A stretch of 64,000 bases of DNA from Desulfovibrionales bacterium (GTDB taxonomy: Bacteria > Desulfobacterota > Desulfovibrionia > Desulfovibrionales > Desulfonatronaceae): assembly GCA_007693505.1 (NCBI GenBank), contig REDL01000069.1:1-64000 (forward strand), given 5' to 3'. Each line of letters begins with the position of its first letter. Within the stretch, counting starts at the first letter, position 1. The translations under genes were made by a program, and so were the position numbers. Under the pieces are notes generated by a model. The model was not told the DNA's origin and ran no database searches. It saw only the letters and a list, made by a program, of their open reading frames with translations. Below, piece by piece: positions 1 through 8,691 of the stretch.

Positions 1-105
1 GTAAAGTGTTACCCGGTTTTTGAAATTTTGTTCAAATTTCTATTGCAACGGCACATTTAACTCGTTGTTCTCCGTGTTCCGTGTCCGCGAAGGAGTCTCT
101 CGTCC
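1..105 (+). promoter_or_regulatory. Leader region upstream of lptD
   Basis: This short stretch precedes lptD. It contains an inverted repeat at 19-36 (TTTGAA, six-base spacer, TTCAAA) that could be an operator or part of a promoter. The lptD ribosome binding site AAGGAG lies at 90-95. No confident -35/-10 pair was identified, so the regulatory role is a guess. Confidence 0.25.
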
Positions 106-2526
106 ATGATGAAACCATGCCCCTCTCTTTGGTTTTCCAACGATTCCTGCTCCGTCATCGGGGTGATGGCCCGTTTGGTCGTTGTCATCTTGCTCTGTTG
201 CCTGTTTGGGTTTGGCTGGTTCACGCCGGTTCAGGCCCAGTCCTTGTTCCAGCAGGATTTTACCGTTGATCCGGATGCCCCCTGGACCCTGGAGGCCGAC
301 CGGGTGGAATCCCATCGTGCGGAACAGCTCTTCGAGGCCCATGGCAACGTCATCATCCGCCAGGGCCTGAACTGGATTCAGGCGGACACCGCCCGCTACT
401 TTCGAGACACCGGTTTCGCCCTTCTCGACGGCAACGTCCGTATTGAATGGGACGGCGACATCATGGTGGGGGAGCAGGCGGACTTCGACCTGGTGAACAG
501 TGTCGGATGGGTGACCAACGGTGAGATTTTCCTGGCCCAGGAACATGTCTATATCCGTGGAGCATTTCTGGAACGGCAGTGCGAACAGACTTTCGCCTTT
601 CGTGGTGCGCACCTCACCACCTGTGACGGTCCGGTACCGGCATGGTCCATCAGAAGCAGTGAGGGGGACGTCACCACCGGTGGCTACGCCCGGATGTGGC
701 ACCCGCGCTTTCAGGTCCGCAACACACCGGTCCTCTATTCGCCCTTCATGATTTTTCCGGTCAAAACCGAGCGTCAAAGCGGATTCCTGATTCCCGAGCC
801 CTCGTACAGCGATCGCCTCGGAATCGGCTTGAACCTCCCGTACTATTGGGCCATTGACGAAGAACAGGACGCCACCTTCTATGCCAACATGATGAGTGAT
901 CGCGGCCTGATGGTCGGAGCGGAATATCGCCATTTCAACAACCTGGACTCCAAGGGGGTCTGGCAGGCCGATTGGCTGCATGACTCCGAGACAGCTCCCA
1001 CGGAGGCTGATGAGGATCCCCAGTTCCAAGGAGACGGACTGACCCGAGCCAACGCGAACCGCTACTGGATCCGCGGCAAATACGACGGCTACCTGGGCAA
1101 CCCATTATGGCGCACCAAACTGGATCTGGACCTGGTCTCCGACCAGAACTACCTCCGGGAGTTCAAGCACGGCTATACCGGATATACCCGAACCCATGAC
1201 AACATGGTTCGCGATTTCGGCCGCGGATTGCGCAACATCGACTCCGTGCACCGCAGCAACGCCGTGGAACTCAGCCGCAACTGGACGCAGGCCGGGTTTC
1301 GCGGCTCGCTGTTCTATACCCAGGACCTCCGCTACTGGACCGACAACAATCCCAGCTCGGAAAACCCCACACTGCAGCACCTGCCGGAACTTAACCTGGA
1401 CTTTTACCGCACCCAGCTCGGCTCATCCATGTTCGAACTGGAAGCCCGTAATCAGGCCGTCTACTTCTGGCGCGAAAAAGGCACCACCGGGGCCCGGATG
1501 GATATCATCCCCCGGTTAAGTCTGCCCTGGACCACCGGATTCGGAACCATAACGCCCAGCATGGGCTGGCGCCAAACCTTCTATGCCATCGACAGACACG
1601 AGCAGGTTCCCGGAATTCCCGACAGCGTCGACGAATCCAAGGACTTCAGCGAGCGGGGCATCCCCGATTTTCGCGTGGATGCCTTCACCTCGCTGTTCAG
1701 CATCTATAACCTCGATGCCGGACGGGAACTCACCGCCACGGTGGACAACCTCGGTAATGCCTCCTGGTCCAGAATGCGGCATACCATAGAGCCTGAATTG
1801 ACCTATTCCTATACCCCCAGCATAGACCAGGATTCCAACCCAGTTTTTACAAGGGACGATCGCATCGGAAAACAAAACCTGCTCTCCTACTCTTTGCGCA
1901 ACACCTTCAACCGCCGTCTGGATCGCGTGGTTCAGCGGACTGGCACCGAGGGCCAGCCGCTTACTGATGACATGACCCGAATCGTCACGACCTATCGCGA
2001 CTTTCTGCGGGTTCGCTTGGACCAGTCCTACAACCTTGAAGAAGCCAAACGCGATGAGGCCCTGGATCGCTTTGAACGTCGCCCCTTTTCAGACATCCGG
2101 ATGGATGTGGTCTTTTCCCCGGGACAATACGTCGATTTGATCAACCGCACGTGGTATTCCCCATATGAGCACGCAATTACCGAACATGAGCATATGCTCC
2201 GGGGATACTACCCTGGCATCGGCTCAGCCTATTTCGGCTTTGATTTCCTGGCCGAGGTCCAAGACGACATCCGCCGGCAGAATCAACGCAAACGCGAAAT
2301 TTTGCGCCTTGGAGGCCTCCTGCATCTTCCCAGGGGATGGCATGTGCGCACCGATTACAAGCGGGACCTGTTGGCCAAGGAGGATATCGAAAAACTTTTC
2401 AGTGTCGGCTTCACGCACCAATGCTATTTTCTGGATTTCATTTTCACCCAGACCCAAAACGAAGATCGTTTTGAACTGCGCATCTCGCTCAAGGGCCTGG
2501 AAGATTTTCTGGGCCTCGGCTTGTAG
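106..2526 (+). CDS. lptD: LPS-assembly protein LptD
   Basis: LptD is the outer-membrane beta-barrel that, with the lipoprotein LptE, inserts lipopolysaccharide into the outer leaflet. The 806-residue product has a hydrophobic signal segment around residues 21-45 ending in VQAQ. An OstA/LptA-like N-terminal domain follows (about 60-130, with the EAHGNV motif typical of this fold), then a long C-terminal barrel rich in alternating aromatic residues that ends in a glycine/leucine-rich strand. Two cysteines near residues 158 and 173 and one near the C-terminus could form the disulfides seen in LptD. The start at 106 has AAGGAG ten bases upstream; an in-frame ATG at 166 is an alternative. lptE follows about 200 bp downstream, which supports the assignment. 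TAG is the stop codon. Confidence 0.93.
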   Translation: MMKPCPSLWFSNDSCSVIGVMARLVVVILLCCLFGFGWFTPVQAQSLFQQDFTVDPDAPWTLEADRVESHRAEQLFEAHGNVIIRQGLNWIQADTARYFRDTGFALLDGNVRIEWDGDIMVGEQADFDLVNSVGWVTNGEIFLAQEHVYIRGAFLERQCEQTFAFRGAHLTTCDGPVPAWSIRSSEGDVTTGGYARMWHPRFQVRNTPVLYSPFMIFPVKTERQSGFLIPEPSYSDRLGIGLNLPYYWAIDEEQDATFYANMMSDRGLMVGAEYRHFNNLDSKGVWQADWLHDSETAPTEADEDPQFQGDGLTRANANRYWIRGKYDGYLGNPLWRTKLDLDLVSDQNYLREFKHGYTGYTRTHDNMVRDFGRGLRNIDSVHRSNAVELSRNWTQAGFRGSLFYTQDLRYWTDNNPSSENPTLQHLPELNLDFYRTQLGSSMFELEARNQAVYFWREKGTTGARMDIIPRLSLPWTTGFGTITPSMGWRQTFYAIDRHEQVPGIPDSVDESKDFSERGIPDFRVDAFTSLFSIYNLDAGRELTATVDNLGNASWSRMRHTIEPELTYSYTPSIDQDSNPVFTRDDRIGKQNLLSYSLRNTFNRRLDRVVQRTGTEGQPLTDDMTRIVTTYRDFLRVRLDQSYNLEEAKRDEALDRFERRPFSDIRMDVVFSPGQYVDLINRTWYSPYEHAITEHEHMLRGYYPGIGSAYFGFDFLAEVQDDIRRQNQRKREILRLGGLLHLPRGWHVRTDYKRDLLAKEDIEKLFSVGFTHQCYFLDFIFTQTQNEDRFELRISLKGLEDFLGLGL

Positions 2527-2539
2527 CCATTTGAACAAC

Positions 2540-2679
2540 GTGTTGAAAAGTCCTTACACAACAGTCCGTTCAAAAACCCCACGTGCTCGGAGCAAAAAAA
2601 TCCAGGCTGAAGCGTCGTTATCATGCCTGAAACGTTGAGCTTCTTGCAGCGACGCAGCTAACTGGGAGTTTTTCAACTG
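2540..2679 (-). repeat. Dispersed inverted-end repeat, copy A
   Basis: This ~140-bp copy reads GTGTTGAAAAG...CAGTCCGTTCAAAAA at its left end and GGGAGTTTTTCAACTG at its right, so it is in reverse orientation to the copies near 51.7 kb. It fills most of the lptD-lptE gap. It belongs to a seven-copy family in this window whose ends (CAGTCCGTTnAAAAAnTCCC) are inverted relative to each other. Confidence 0.75.
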
Positions 2680-2742
2680 ATAAGCCTATCCGTGCGCCAA
2701 TCGCCCTCGCCTTCCCAATTTCCAGAGCAAAGGACACTTCGC

Positions 2743-3237
2743 ATGTATCGAATCATCTTTTTCCTGATTTTCTGCGCCTTCCTCATGGTTGGCTGTGGTT
2801 ACCATTTCAGCGCCAGCGCCCCGATCACCTTGCCCCGCGGTGTATCCAACATTTTTATCAGTGAAGTGGACAACCCCACGCTTGAGGCCTGGATCGATCC
2901 GTTTCTCCGCTCCCGGTTCCGCGAGGAGTTCACCCGGCGCGCCCAGATCAATTGGGTTGATGAAAGCCAGGCCGAGGCCCACGTTGTCTTGCGGATCATC
3001 GCCTTCACCACGGACACGGAACTTTCCGGAGCACAGGACCAGACCCTGAGAGAGCGGGCCACGGTGGTCATGGAAACCGAATTTCGCAGCCAGCTTGACA
3101 ACTCCCTGATCTGGTCCTCCGGCCACATCTCCGACTCTGAAACTTTTGAGAGCGGCACCAGTGCCATAGCCGCGGGCGAGCGGGCCCTTGATAACGCCAT
3201 CCGTCGCACGGCGGATGGCTTGGGCGCAGACTACTGA
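2743..3237 (+). CDS. lptE: LPS-assembly lipoprotein LptE
   Basis: The protein is a probable LptE, the outer-membrane lipoprotein that plugs the LptD barrel. From the ATG at 2743 it is 164 residues long, with AAAGGA eight bases upstream. An in-frame start at 2692 is possible but would place extra charged residues before the signal peptide. The N-terminus is a hydrophobic signal (IIFFLIFCAFLMVG) ending at a lipobox cysteine followed by GYHF, which is characteristic of LptE. The remainder has the small alpha/beta pattern of the family, with an ERA...M..EF segment and a C-terminal helix. Its position just after lptD strongly supports the call. Confidence 0.88.
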   Translation: MYRIIFFLIFCAFLMVGCGYHFSASAPITLPRGVSNIFISEVDNPTLEAWIDPFLRSRFREEFTRRAQINWVDESQAEAHVVLRIIAFTTDTELSGAQDQTLRERATVVMETEFRSQLDNSLIWSSGHISDSETFESGTSAIAAGERALDNAIRRTADGLGADY

Positions 3238-3271
3238 TACCCCCACCACTTCCTGCCGCCTCGCGACGTTC

Positions 3272-3309
3272 CCTGCAAAATAAAACGGGCGCCCGTTTTA
3301 TTTTGCAGG
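3272..3309. terminator. Bidirectional terminator: perfect 38-bp palindrome
   Basis: CCTGCAAAATAAAACGGGC is followed immediately by its exact reverse complement. It lies between the convergent lptE and lptA genes. The GC-rich core with A/T-rich arms yields a U-rich 3' arm on either strand, as expected for a two-way intrinsic terminator. Confidence 0.8.
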
Positions 3310-3353
3310 ACCATCAAGCGCCAAGCGATAGGTGCTGAATGGATACCCGTTGA

Positions 3354-3863
3354 CTACGGTGTGGCTGGTGCCGAAAAAATGGCCTGTACGCGCTGACGTG
3401 GACCGCCTTCCACCACGCCACGATTATCTTGCAGATGGTAGGTAATCACCTCGCCACTGATGGAGCTCTCACCATCCTGCAGAACCGGATTGCCTTCCAT
3501 GACTACAACGCCACGCTTGGTCCAGTAGGTGGCTTTGTCGCTGGTCCCGACCTGCTGGTCGCGTTCGATGCGCACGGACCCCTCGGCGAGCAGCTTTTCA
3601 ATGTCCTGGGAACCATCGGGACCCATGCCTTGTTGGGCTTGTCCCTCGCTTGATTCCATGAATACCGTCAGCTTGTCACTCCAGATTTGAAAGTCCTCCC
3701 GGTCTACGTGCACATTTCCGATGAACACGACGGTATTGTTCTCCTGCACGTACTCCATCTTGTCCGAAAGAATTTTTACCGGCACCTGATCCTGGGCCTG
3801 GCCAGACGCAGCCATACAGACCACAGCCAGAATGCCTGCCATAAGAAGCATTGATCGTCGCAT
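3354..3863 (-). CDS. lptA: LPS transport periplasmic protein LptA
   Basis: LptA forms the periplasmic bridge that carries LPS from the inner membrane to LptD. The best start is the ATG at 3863 (MRRSMLL), because AGGAG lies nine bases upstream; longer in-frame extensions run into a dispersed repeat. The 169-residue product has a signal peptide ending in SGQAQ. An OstA-type jelly-roll fold follows, with the repeated pattern seen in SDKMEY...GNVHVDR...SDKLTVF and ATYW...GVVVMEGNP. An LptA-like size and convergent placement next to lptD/lptE support the call. lptB and lptC, often neighbours of lptA, are not seen in the window. Confidence 0.88.
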   Translation of the reverse strand: MRRSMLLMAGILAVVCMAASGQAQDQVPVKILSDKMEYVQENNTVVFIGNVHVDREDFQIWSDKLTVFMESSEGQAQQGMGPDGSQDIEKLLAEGSVRIERDQQVGTSDKATYWTKRGVVVMEGNPVLQDGESSISGEVITYHLQDNRGVVEGGPRQRVQAIFSAPATP

Positions 3864-3895
3864 TGCATTGTTCTCCTGCATTGAGGTTGGATTAC

Positions 3896-4035
3896 CAGTC
3901 AGTTGAAAAATTCCCAGTTGCTGCATCGCTGCAAACAATTCAAACTCTGGCGTAGAAACAACTACGCTTCGAACCTGAACTTTTCTTGTTCCTTGCCCTT
4001 GGGCTTCTGAACTGACTATGGATTAAGGACTATGG
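3896..4035 (+). repeat. Dispersed inverted-end repeat, copy B
   Basis: This forward-oriented, somewhat decayed copy begins CAGTCAGTTGAAAAATTCCCAG and ends near GGGCTTCTGAACTGACT followed by ATTAAGGAC. It sits directly upstream of lptA and so may contain or displace the lptA promoter. It shares the ACTACGCTTCGA internal block with the other short-form copies. The 4036-4296 stretch beyond it shows no gene; it has only small hairpins such as CGGCA...TGCCG. Confidence 0.65.
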
Positions 4036-4296
4036 CACCACAGTGAATGGGCGTCCCCACTTCCGCAAACTGAGACAGTTTCAAAGCCCCATGACCTGAA
4101 AAATTACTCTGGAATCCTCGGCAATGTAAAGTGCCGAGAGGACCCCGACAGGACACCGATAGGCCGCATTGGCGCGAATCCGCCTTCCCGGGGATGACTG
4201 ATTCGGAAACAACATATAATACCACGCCATCCTCGGGAAAGCGGGAATCCAGTTTCAGAATAAAGGTCCTATCCAGGACGGACTGAATCGGGGCAA

Positions 4297-5463
4297 TCAG
4301 GCTGAGCAGGTAAGATCGCTGAGGATCATTTCAGCGACCCGGTGGGCTGCGGGACGTCGGGGTGTGCCGGGGGAAAGTGCTTTGGAAGGGATGTCGGGCA
4401 TGGCCAGCAACCCGGGGAGCCGGGTCAACTCCTGACGAATGCGATCCATTTGTTCCGGTTTGGCGAGCCAATTCCTGGCCTGGGCCGCAATGGTCTCCGG
4501 CCGGGCTTGATGCTGCAAAAACTCCGGGAGCACCGGCCGCCGGAGGATGAGGTTGGCCAGACTGATGGCTGGAACGCGAACCAGGCGGACGCCGACCAGG
4601 AAACTCAGTTGAGAAAACCGGTAGGCCACGATGGTCGGCACCTGGAGCAAGGCGCATTCCAGGGTCGCGGTTCCAGAAGTGGCCAGGACAAGGGCGCAGG
4701 AACGCATGATCGCGTAACGGTCGGTTGGCTCGACGAATCGCAAAGGCAAATGCTCAGGACAGTGTTCACGGATCACCTGCTCCTGCACACTGGGAGCCTT
4801 GACCACGCAACATTCCAGGTCCGGATTATCCGAAAGCAAGATGGCGGCTGCCTGCGCAAAAACCGGCATCATCCGCTGAATCTCAGACTTGCGGCTCCCG
4901 GGCAGAATGCCGATCCGGTTCAAACGCGGCGCAATGCCGAGAAGATCCGGACTTGAAAGTTCCTCCACCAAGGGGTGGCCGACAAAGTCCGCAACCATTC
5001 CCCGCGAGCGATAGAACTCCGGCTCAAAGGGCAGGATGCAGAACATCCTCCGGACATGCCGCCGCAGGAACGCGACTCGGCTCTGGCGCCAGGCCCAGAC
5101 CTGGGGACTGATATAGTAAAAGACCGGTATCCCCAGGGTTGATGCCATCCTGGCCACCCGGAAATGAAAATCCGGAGAATCCACCAGCACAACCGCATCG
5201 GGCCTGTGGCGGGCAAGCTCGTTGCGAATGGTCCGCCACATTTTGAAAACTCGGGGGAGATAGGCGACAACTTCGGAAACGCCCATGACCGAGAGTCCTT
5301 CCATGCGCAGCAACAGCTCGACCTGCTGGGCCTGCATCGCGTCGCCACCCATGCCGCGTAGCCGGATTCCAGGGCTTTGCTCGCAAAGCGCCCCGGCCAG
5401 ACTGGCGGCGTGCATATCCCCCGACGGTTCGCAGGCGTTCAGCCAGACCTGGGGAGCGGCCAC
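4297..5463 (-). CDS. lpxB: Lipid-A-disaccharide synthase LpxB
   Basis: LpxB joins UDP-diacyl-glucosamine and lipid X to make the lipid A disaccharide on the cytoplasmic face of the inner membrane. The 388-residue product has the family hallmarks NACEPSGD near the N-terminus (AGEASGD-like), GMGG, the D-S-P-D-F segment, SPQVWAWR, LPGSRKSEI and the GT-B nucleotide-sugar loop TSGTATLECAL. It starts with GTG, three bases after the stop of the upstream dehydrogenase gene, so the two are surely co-transcribed. The partner genes suggest its substrate may carry amide-linked acyl chains at both the 2 and 3 positions. Confidence 0.95.
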   Translation of the reverse strand: MAAPQVWLNACEPSGDMHAASLAGALCEQSPGIRLRGMGGDAMQAQQVELLLRMEGLSVMGVSEVVAYLPRVFKMWRTIRNELARHRPDAVVLVDSPDFHFRVARMASTLGIPVFYYISPQVWAWRQSRVAFLRRHVRRMFCILPFEPEFYRSRGMVADFVGHPLVEELSSPDLLGIAPRLNRIGILPGSRKSEIQRMMPVFAQAAAILLSDNPDLECCVVKAPSVQEQVIREHCPEHLPLRFVEPTDRYAIMRSCALVLATSGTATLECALLQVPTIVAYRFSQLSFLVGVRLVRVPAISLANLILRRPVLPEFLQHQARPETIAAQARNWLAKPEQMDRIRQELTRLPGLLAMPDIPSKALSPGTPRRPAAHRVAEMILSDLTCSA

Positions 5464-5466
5464 GGC

Positions 5467-6468
5467 TCAGAATCCAATGGGCTGGAATGGAACCGGAGCC
5501 GTGGCGTTCTGGACAATGCTCTCGCGGATCACCTCGGCCAGTTCCATGGAGGCCAAGGCCGCTTCCACCGTGGGAACATTGGCCGGCCCCGCGCAGTCCC
5601 GGCCCCGGCAGTACCCGGCAAAGGCCAGCAACTGGGCCAGCAGGGCTTCCTCATGGGGCACGAAAACCGCCTCGCGGACCGAGGCCAATGAGAGATCCGC
5701 GTAGCGCTGCGCCACGGTCTTGCGGTGCAGGACCAATTCCTTCTGGAGCAGGTCCGCCTCGACATACATCTCCGGGCAGGTCACGGCGATCTGCCGAATC
5801 CGCTTTTCCGTGATCTTGCTGGCCATAATCCGGGATATGGTGCCGTTGCTGTGCACCAATACGGCATGGGCCAAGGCGGTCAACCCGTTCTGGGTGTGGC
5901 CAAAAGCCTGGATGCGCTCCACTGGACCACGCAGGTGCAAGGCCAGATCCAGGTCGTGCACCATCAGGTCCAGAACCACGTCCACGTCCAGGTTGCGGTC
6001 CGGAACCTTGTCCGTGCGGGACAGATCCATGCTGACCACATCCGTGGAGCGGCCGACGATCTTGACCAGTTCCGTGACCACGGGATTAAAGCGTTCAATG
6101 AAACCGACCTGGAGACGCAGATTTCGCTTTCGAGCCAGTTCAGCGGCGGTTCGAGTGGTTTCCAGGCTGTCCGTGAGTGGTTTTTCCACGAACAGATTGG
6201 TCACGAATCGGCTGACCAGTTCGATATACTCCAGATGAGTGGAGGTTGGCGTGGCCAGAACCACGGCATCCACTTGAGCAAGATCCTCTTCCAAATTTTC
6301 GGCTGGACGCGTGCCGAACTCCTCAGCCAGCCGGACTTCCGCTTCCCGGTTGCGGTCGTGAATAAAGGCCACGTTTACCGGCTTCATATAGGACAGGACC
6401 CGCAGGTGATTGCGGCCCATCTTGCCGACACCGATCAGGCCGACTTTGAGTGGTTGGGAATCTTTCAT
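5467..6468 (-). CDS. gnnA: Gfo/Idh/MocA oxidoreductase, probable UDP-GlcNAc 3-dehydrogenase (GnnA-like)
   Basis: This NAD-dependent sugar dehydrogenase has an N-terminal Rossmann motif (GVGKMGRNHLR), the EKP signature (FVEKPLT), GFIERFNP and a C-terminal Gfo/Idh fold with MVHDLDLALH. The start at 6468 (MKDSQ) begins just before the Rossmann strand. In Acidithiobacillus, GnnA oxidises the 3-hydroxyl of UDP-GlcNAc and GnnB then aminates it, giving UDP-GlcNAc3N for an all-amide lipid A. Here the gene lies between an aminotransferase gene and lpxB on the same strand, the same association. GnnA function is inferred from this context; a dehydrogenase for another nucleotide sugar is possible. Confidence 0.72.
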   Translation of the reverse strand: MKDSQPLKVGLIGVGKMGRNHLRVLSYMKPVNVAFIHDRNREAEVRLAEEFGTRPAENLEEDLAQVDAVVLATPTSTHLEYIELVSRFVTNLFVEKPLTDSLETTRTAAELARKRNLRLQVGFIERFNPVVTELVKIVGRSTDVVSMDLSRTDKVPDRNLDVDVVLDLMVHDLDLALHLRGPVERIQAFGHTQNGLTALAHAVLVHSNGTISRIMASKITEKRIRQIAVTCPEMYVEADLLQKELVLHRKTVAQRYADLSLASVREAVFVPHEEALLAQLLAFAGYCRGRDCAGPANVPTVEAALASMELAEVIRESIVQNATAPVPFQPIGF

Positions 6469-6505
6469 GATGCTCTCAGTATAGTGATGTTTCCGCTGCA
6501 AATGG

Positions 6506-8206
6506 TTATCGCGGAGCGATATCGCAGAGAATCCTGGCAATCCGTTCCTGCGTCCGCGGCTGCAAATACGGGTGCATTGGCAGGCTGAAAATCCGCCGTG
6601 ACGCGGCTTCGCACACGGGCAAAGCGTCTGGAGCGTACCCCAGGGGTTGAAAAACGCGTTGCAAGTGCAGCGGGATCGGGTAATAGATCACGCTGGGAAT
6701 ACCGTGATCCGTCAGTGCCTGACGGCAGGCATCGCGATGCGCCGCATCTTTGGCCAGGAGTGAATACTGGGCCCAGGCCGACCGAAACCCCTCGGGAACC
6801 AGCGGCGGCTCCAACGCGCAAGGCTCCAGCAATCGGGAATACCTGGCGGCCAACTCCTCCCGCCGCTCCAGCTCCAGGGGAAAGACGTCCATCTTGGCCA
6901 GAAGCACCGCAGCCTGCAGGCTGTCCAACCGGGCATTGGTTCCCAATCGGGCATGCTCATAGCGCGACGTTCCCTGGCCGTGCACCCGAATGGAGCGCAT
7001 CAATTCCGCAACGGCCGCATCATTGGTGAAGCAGGCCCCGCCCTCTCCGTAGCCACCCAGAGGCTTTGCCGGAAAAAACGACGTGCAGCCGACATCGCCC
7101 AGGGCACAGGCCTGTCGGCCATGCGCCTGCCCACCAAAGGACTGGGCCGCGTCTTCGATCACGACCAGCCCGTGCTTGGCCGCTATCGCGTTGATCCGAT
7201 CATGGTCCGCGGGCAACCCGAAGAGGTCCACGGTGATGACCGCTTTGGGCTTCAGCCCCGCCGCCCCAGAAGGCAACGGGTGCCCCCCCTTGCCGTTGAC
7301 CAGGGCATTCACCGCGGCATCCAGCCGATCCGGATCCAGGTTGAATGTCCGCGGGTCGATATCCACAAAAATCGGGGTGGCGCCTCGCAAGCAGATCACC
7401 TCGGCAGTGGCGATAAAACTGAAGGGCGTGGTGAAAACGGCGTCGCCAGGGCCAATATCGTAAGCCATCAAGGCCAGGGCCAGGGCCTCGGTACCGGAGG
7501 AACAGGAAATCACGTGCTCCACACCGGTGGACTCGGCCAAGCGCTGCTCCAGTTCCTGAACTTCGGGCCCAAGGATGAACTTGCAGCTTTTCAGGACCTG
7601 AAAGATGTTCGCTTCCAAAACCGGATAAATCCCCATCTGCTGGGTCTTGAGGTCCACAAAGGGCACTGTGCCGGAAGGCTGCGAAGCATCTGCCAGGGAC
7701 TCCAGCTCTGCCGCGACCAGGCCATGGCAGTCTGCCGGCGTCATCATTCGAGGCGTCGCTGTCGTCATGTGAGACGGGTGACTGTCGCCGGAATGCACCT
7801 CGCGCTCCTGGAGACCGACCAGAATGAATTCTTCCAGGTACTCTCGGGCCCCGAGACGGATCAGATCCAGCAAGGGAGCAGGGCTTTCGGTATGCAGGAT
7901 CTGAAGCAGATGTACACCGGGAGCGGGCAGCAAGCGCACCGTTTCCAACAACGCGGCCAGTTTTGCCGCCACTTGGCCCGTGCCTACGGAACCTCCGGAA
8001 GAAGTCTCCGACAACCGCGAAAGCCTGTCAGTGACCGTATGCGGATGGACCCAGAGGCACACGTCCTCATCCCTGGCCAAACCGAGCAGGGACGCCATGG
8101 CTGCCTGCTCCCGCTCCAGGTCCACGGCATTCCCGGATGCCTCGATTTCCAGAGCCAAATCCAGAGCCAAATCCAGAGCATCGCCGTCCAAAACAATATG
8201 ATGCAT
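6506..8206 (-). CDS. gnnB: DegT/DnrJ/EryC1 aminotransferase (GnnB-like) with PIN-like N-terminal extension
   Basis: Residues from about 182 onward are a PLP-dependent sugar aminotransferase, starting at VPFVDLKTQQ. It contains SGTEALALAL, DLFGLPAD, EDAAQSFG and the Schiff-base lysine in SFFPAKPLGG. It probably aminates the 3-keto sugar made by the neighbouring dehydrogenase for lipid A. The first ~150 residues are not part of this family. Their pattern (VLDGD at the N-terminus, an LLGLARDEDVCLWVHPHTVTDRLSRL-type middle read in short pieces, and a C-terminal LGAREYLEEFILV...TPADC) looks like a PIN domain with altered acidic residues. A 12-bp tandem repeat encodes ALDLALDLAL. Internal ATGs near the linker (MTTATPR, MTPADC) are alternative starts. 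The fusion reads in one unbroken frame. Confidence 0.75.
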   Translation of the reverse strand: MHHIVLDGDALDLALDLALEIEASGNAVDLEREQAAMASLLGLARDEDVCLWVHPHTVTDRLSRLSETSSGGSVGTGQVAAKLAALLETVRLLPAPGVHLLQILHTESPAPLLDLIRLGAREYLEEFILVGLQEREVHSGDSHPSHMTTATPRMMTPADCHGLVAAELESLADASQPSGTVPFVDLKTQQMGIYPVLEANIFQVLKSCKFILGPEVQELEQRLAESTGVEHVISCSSGTEALALALMAYDIGPGDAVFTTPFSFIATAEVICLRGATPIFVDIDPRTFNLDPDRLDAAVNALVNGKGGHPLPSGAAGLKPKAVITVDLFGLPADHDRINAIAAKHGLVVIEDAAQSFGGQAHGRQACALGDVGCTSFFPAKPLGGYGEGGACFTNDAAVAELMRSIRVHGQGTSRYEHARLGTNARLDSLQAAVLLAKMDVFPLELERREELAARYSRLLEPCALEPPLVPEGFRSAWAQYSLLAKDAAHRDACRQALTDHGIPSVIYYPIPLHLQRVFQPLGYAPDALPVCEAASRRIFSLPMHPYLQPRTQERIARILCDIAPR

Positions 8207-8462
8207 GGTGCTAGTACCTCAAGGTGAAAAGAAGGAAGGCAAAAGAGGCGGAATCTAGGTTGTCGACGCCAGGATGTCAAAATATTCCTGCCAGATCATG
8301 GTCTGCTCCCCAGGCTTTCGGCTTGCCCACGGTTGACCATCCGCCCCGTCTTCTTTACATTTTTTTGTCTTGAACGAAAAAACATGACAATGCGGCCGAC
8401 ATTGCCTCACCGCGCCTCATAGCCTCCAGAGCCTGGCATCAACAACAACCAAGGACCCCCCC
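8207..8462. other. Intergenic region between divergent gnnB and moaD-like gene
   Basis: This 256-bp divergent spacer should carry promoters for both directions. It contains an AT-rich stretch around 8345-8390 and the AAGGA ribosome binding site for the downstream sulfur-carrier gene at about 8450. No clear operator or hairpin was recognised. Confidence 0.3.
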
Positions 8463-8687
8463 ATGCTGCTTGAAGTGAAATGTTACGCCACCCTGGCCAC
8501 GTTCCAACCCAAGGAGAACGAATTTCATCTCGGACCACGCCCCATGCTTCGAGATCTCGTGGCGTTCCTGGGTATCCCCGAGAACGAAATCAAAATCACC
8601 TTTGCCAACGGGGTGATTGTCGGCCCGGAATACGAACTGCAGGAGGGCGATCGTATTGGCCTGTTTCCGGCTGTTGGAGGGGGCTGA
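8463..8687 (+). CDS. MoaD/ThiS-like ubiquitin-fold sulfur carrier
   Basis: This 74-residue beta-grasp protein ends in VGGG, the diglycine tail that is adenylated and thiocarboxylated in MoaD and ThiS. The pattern of hydrophobic strands, the GDRIGLFPAVGGG end and the immediately following E1-like gene (four bases apart) all support a sulfur-carrier role. In Desulfovibrionales such MoaD-HesA pairs usually accompany tungsten aldehyde oxidoreductases, where they are thought to act in cofactor maturation. No such enzyme is next to it here. The start at 8463 has AAGGA upstream. Confidence 0.85.
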   Translation: MLLEVKCYATLATFQPKENEFHLGPRPMLRDLVAFLGIPENEIKITFANGVIVGPEYELQEGDRIGLFPAVGGG

Positions 8688-8691
8688 GGCC

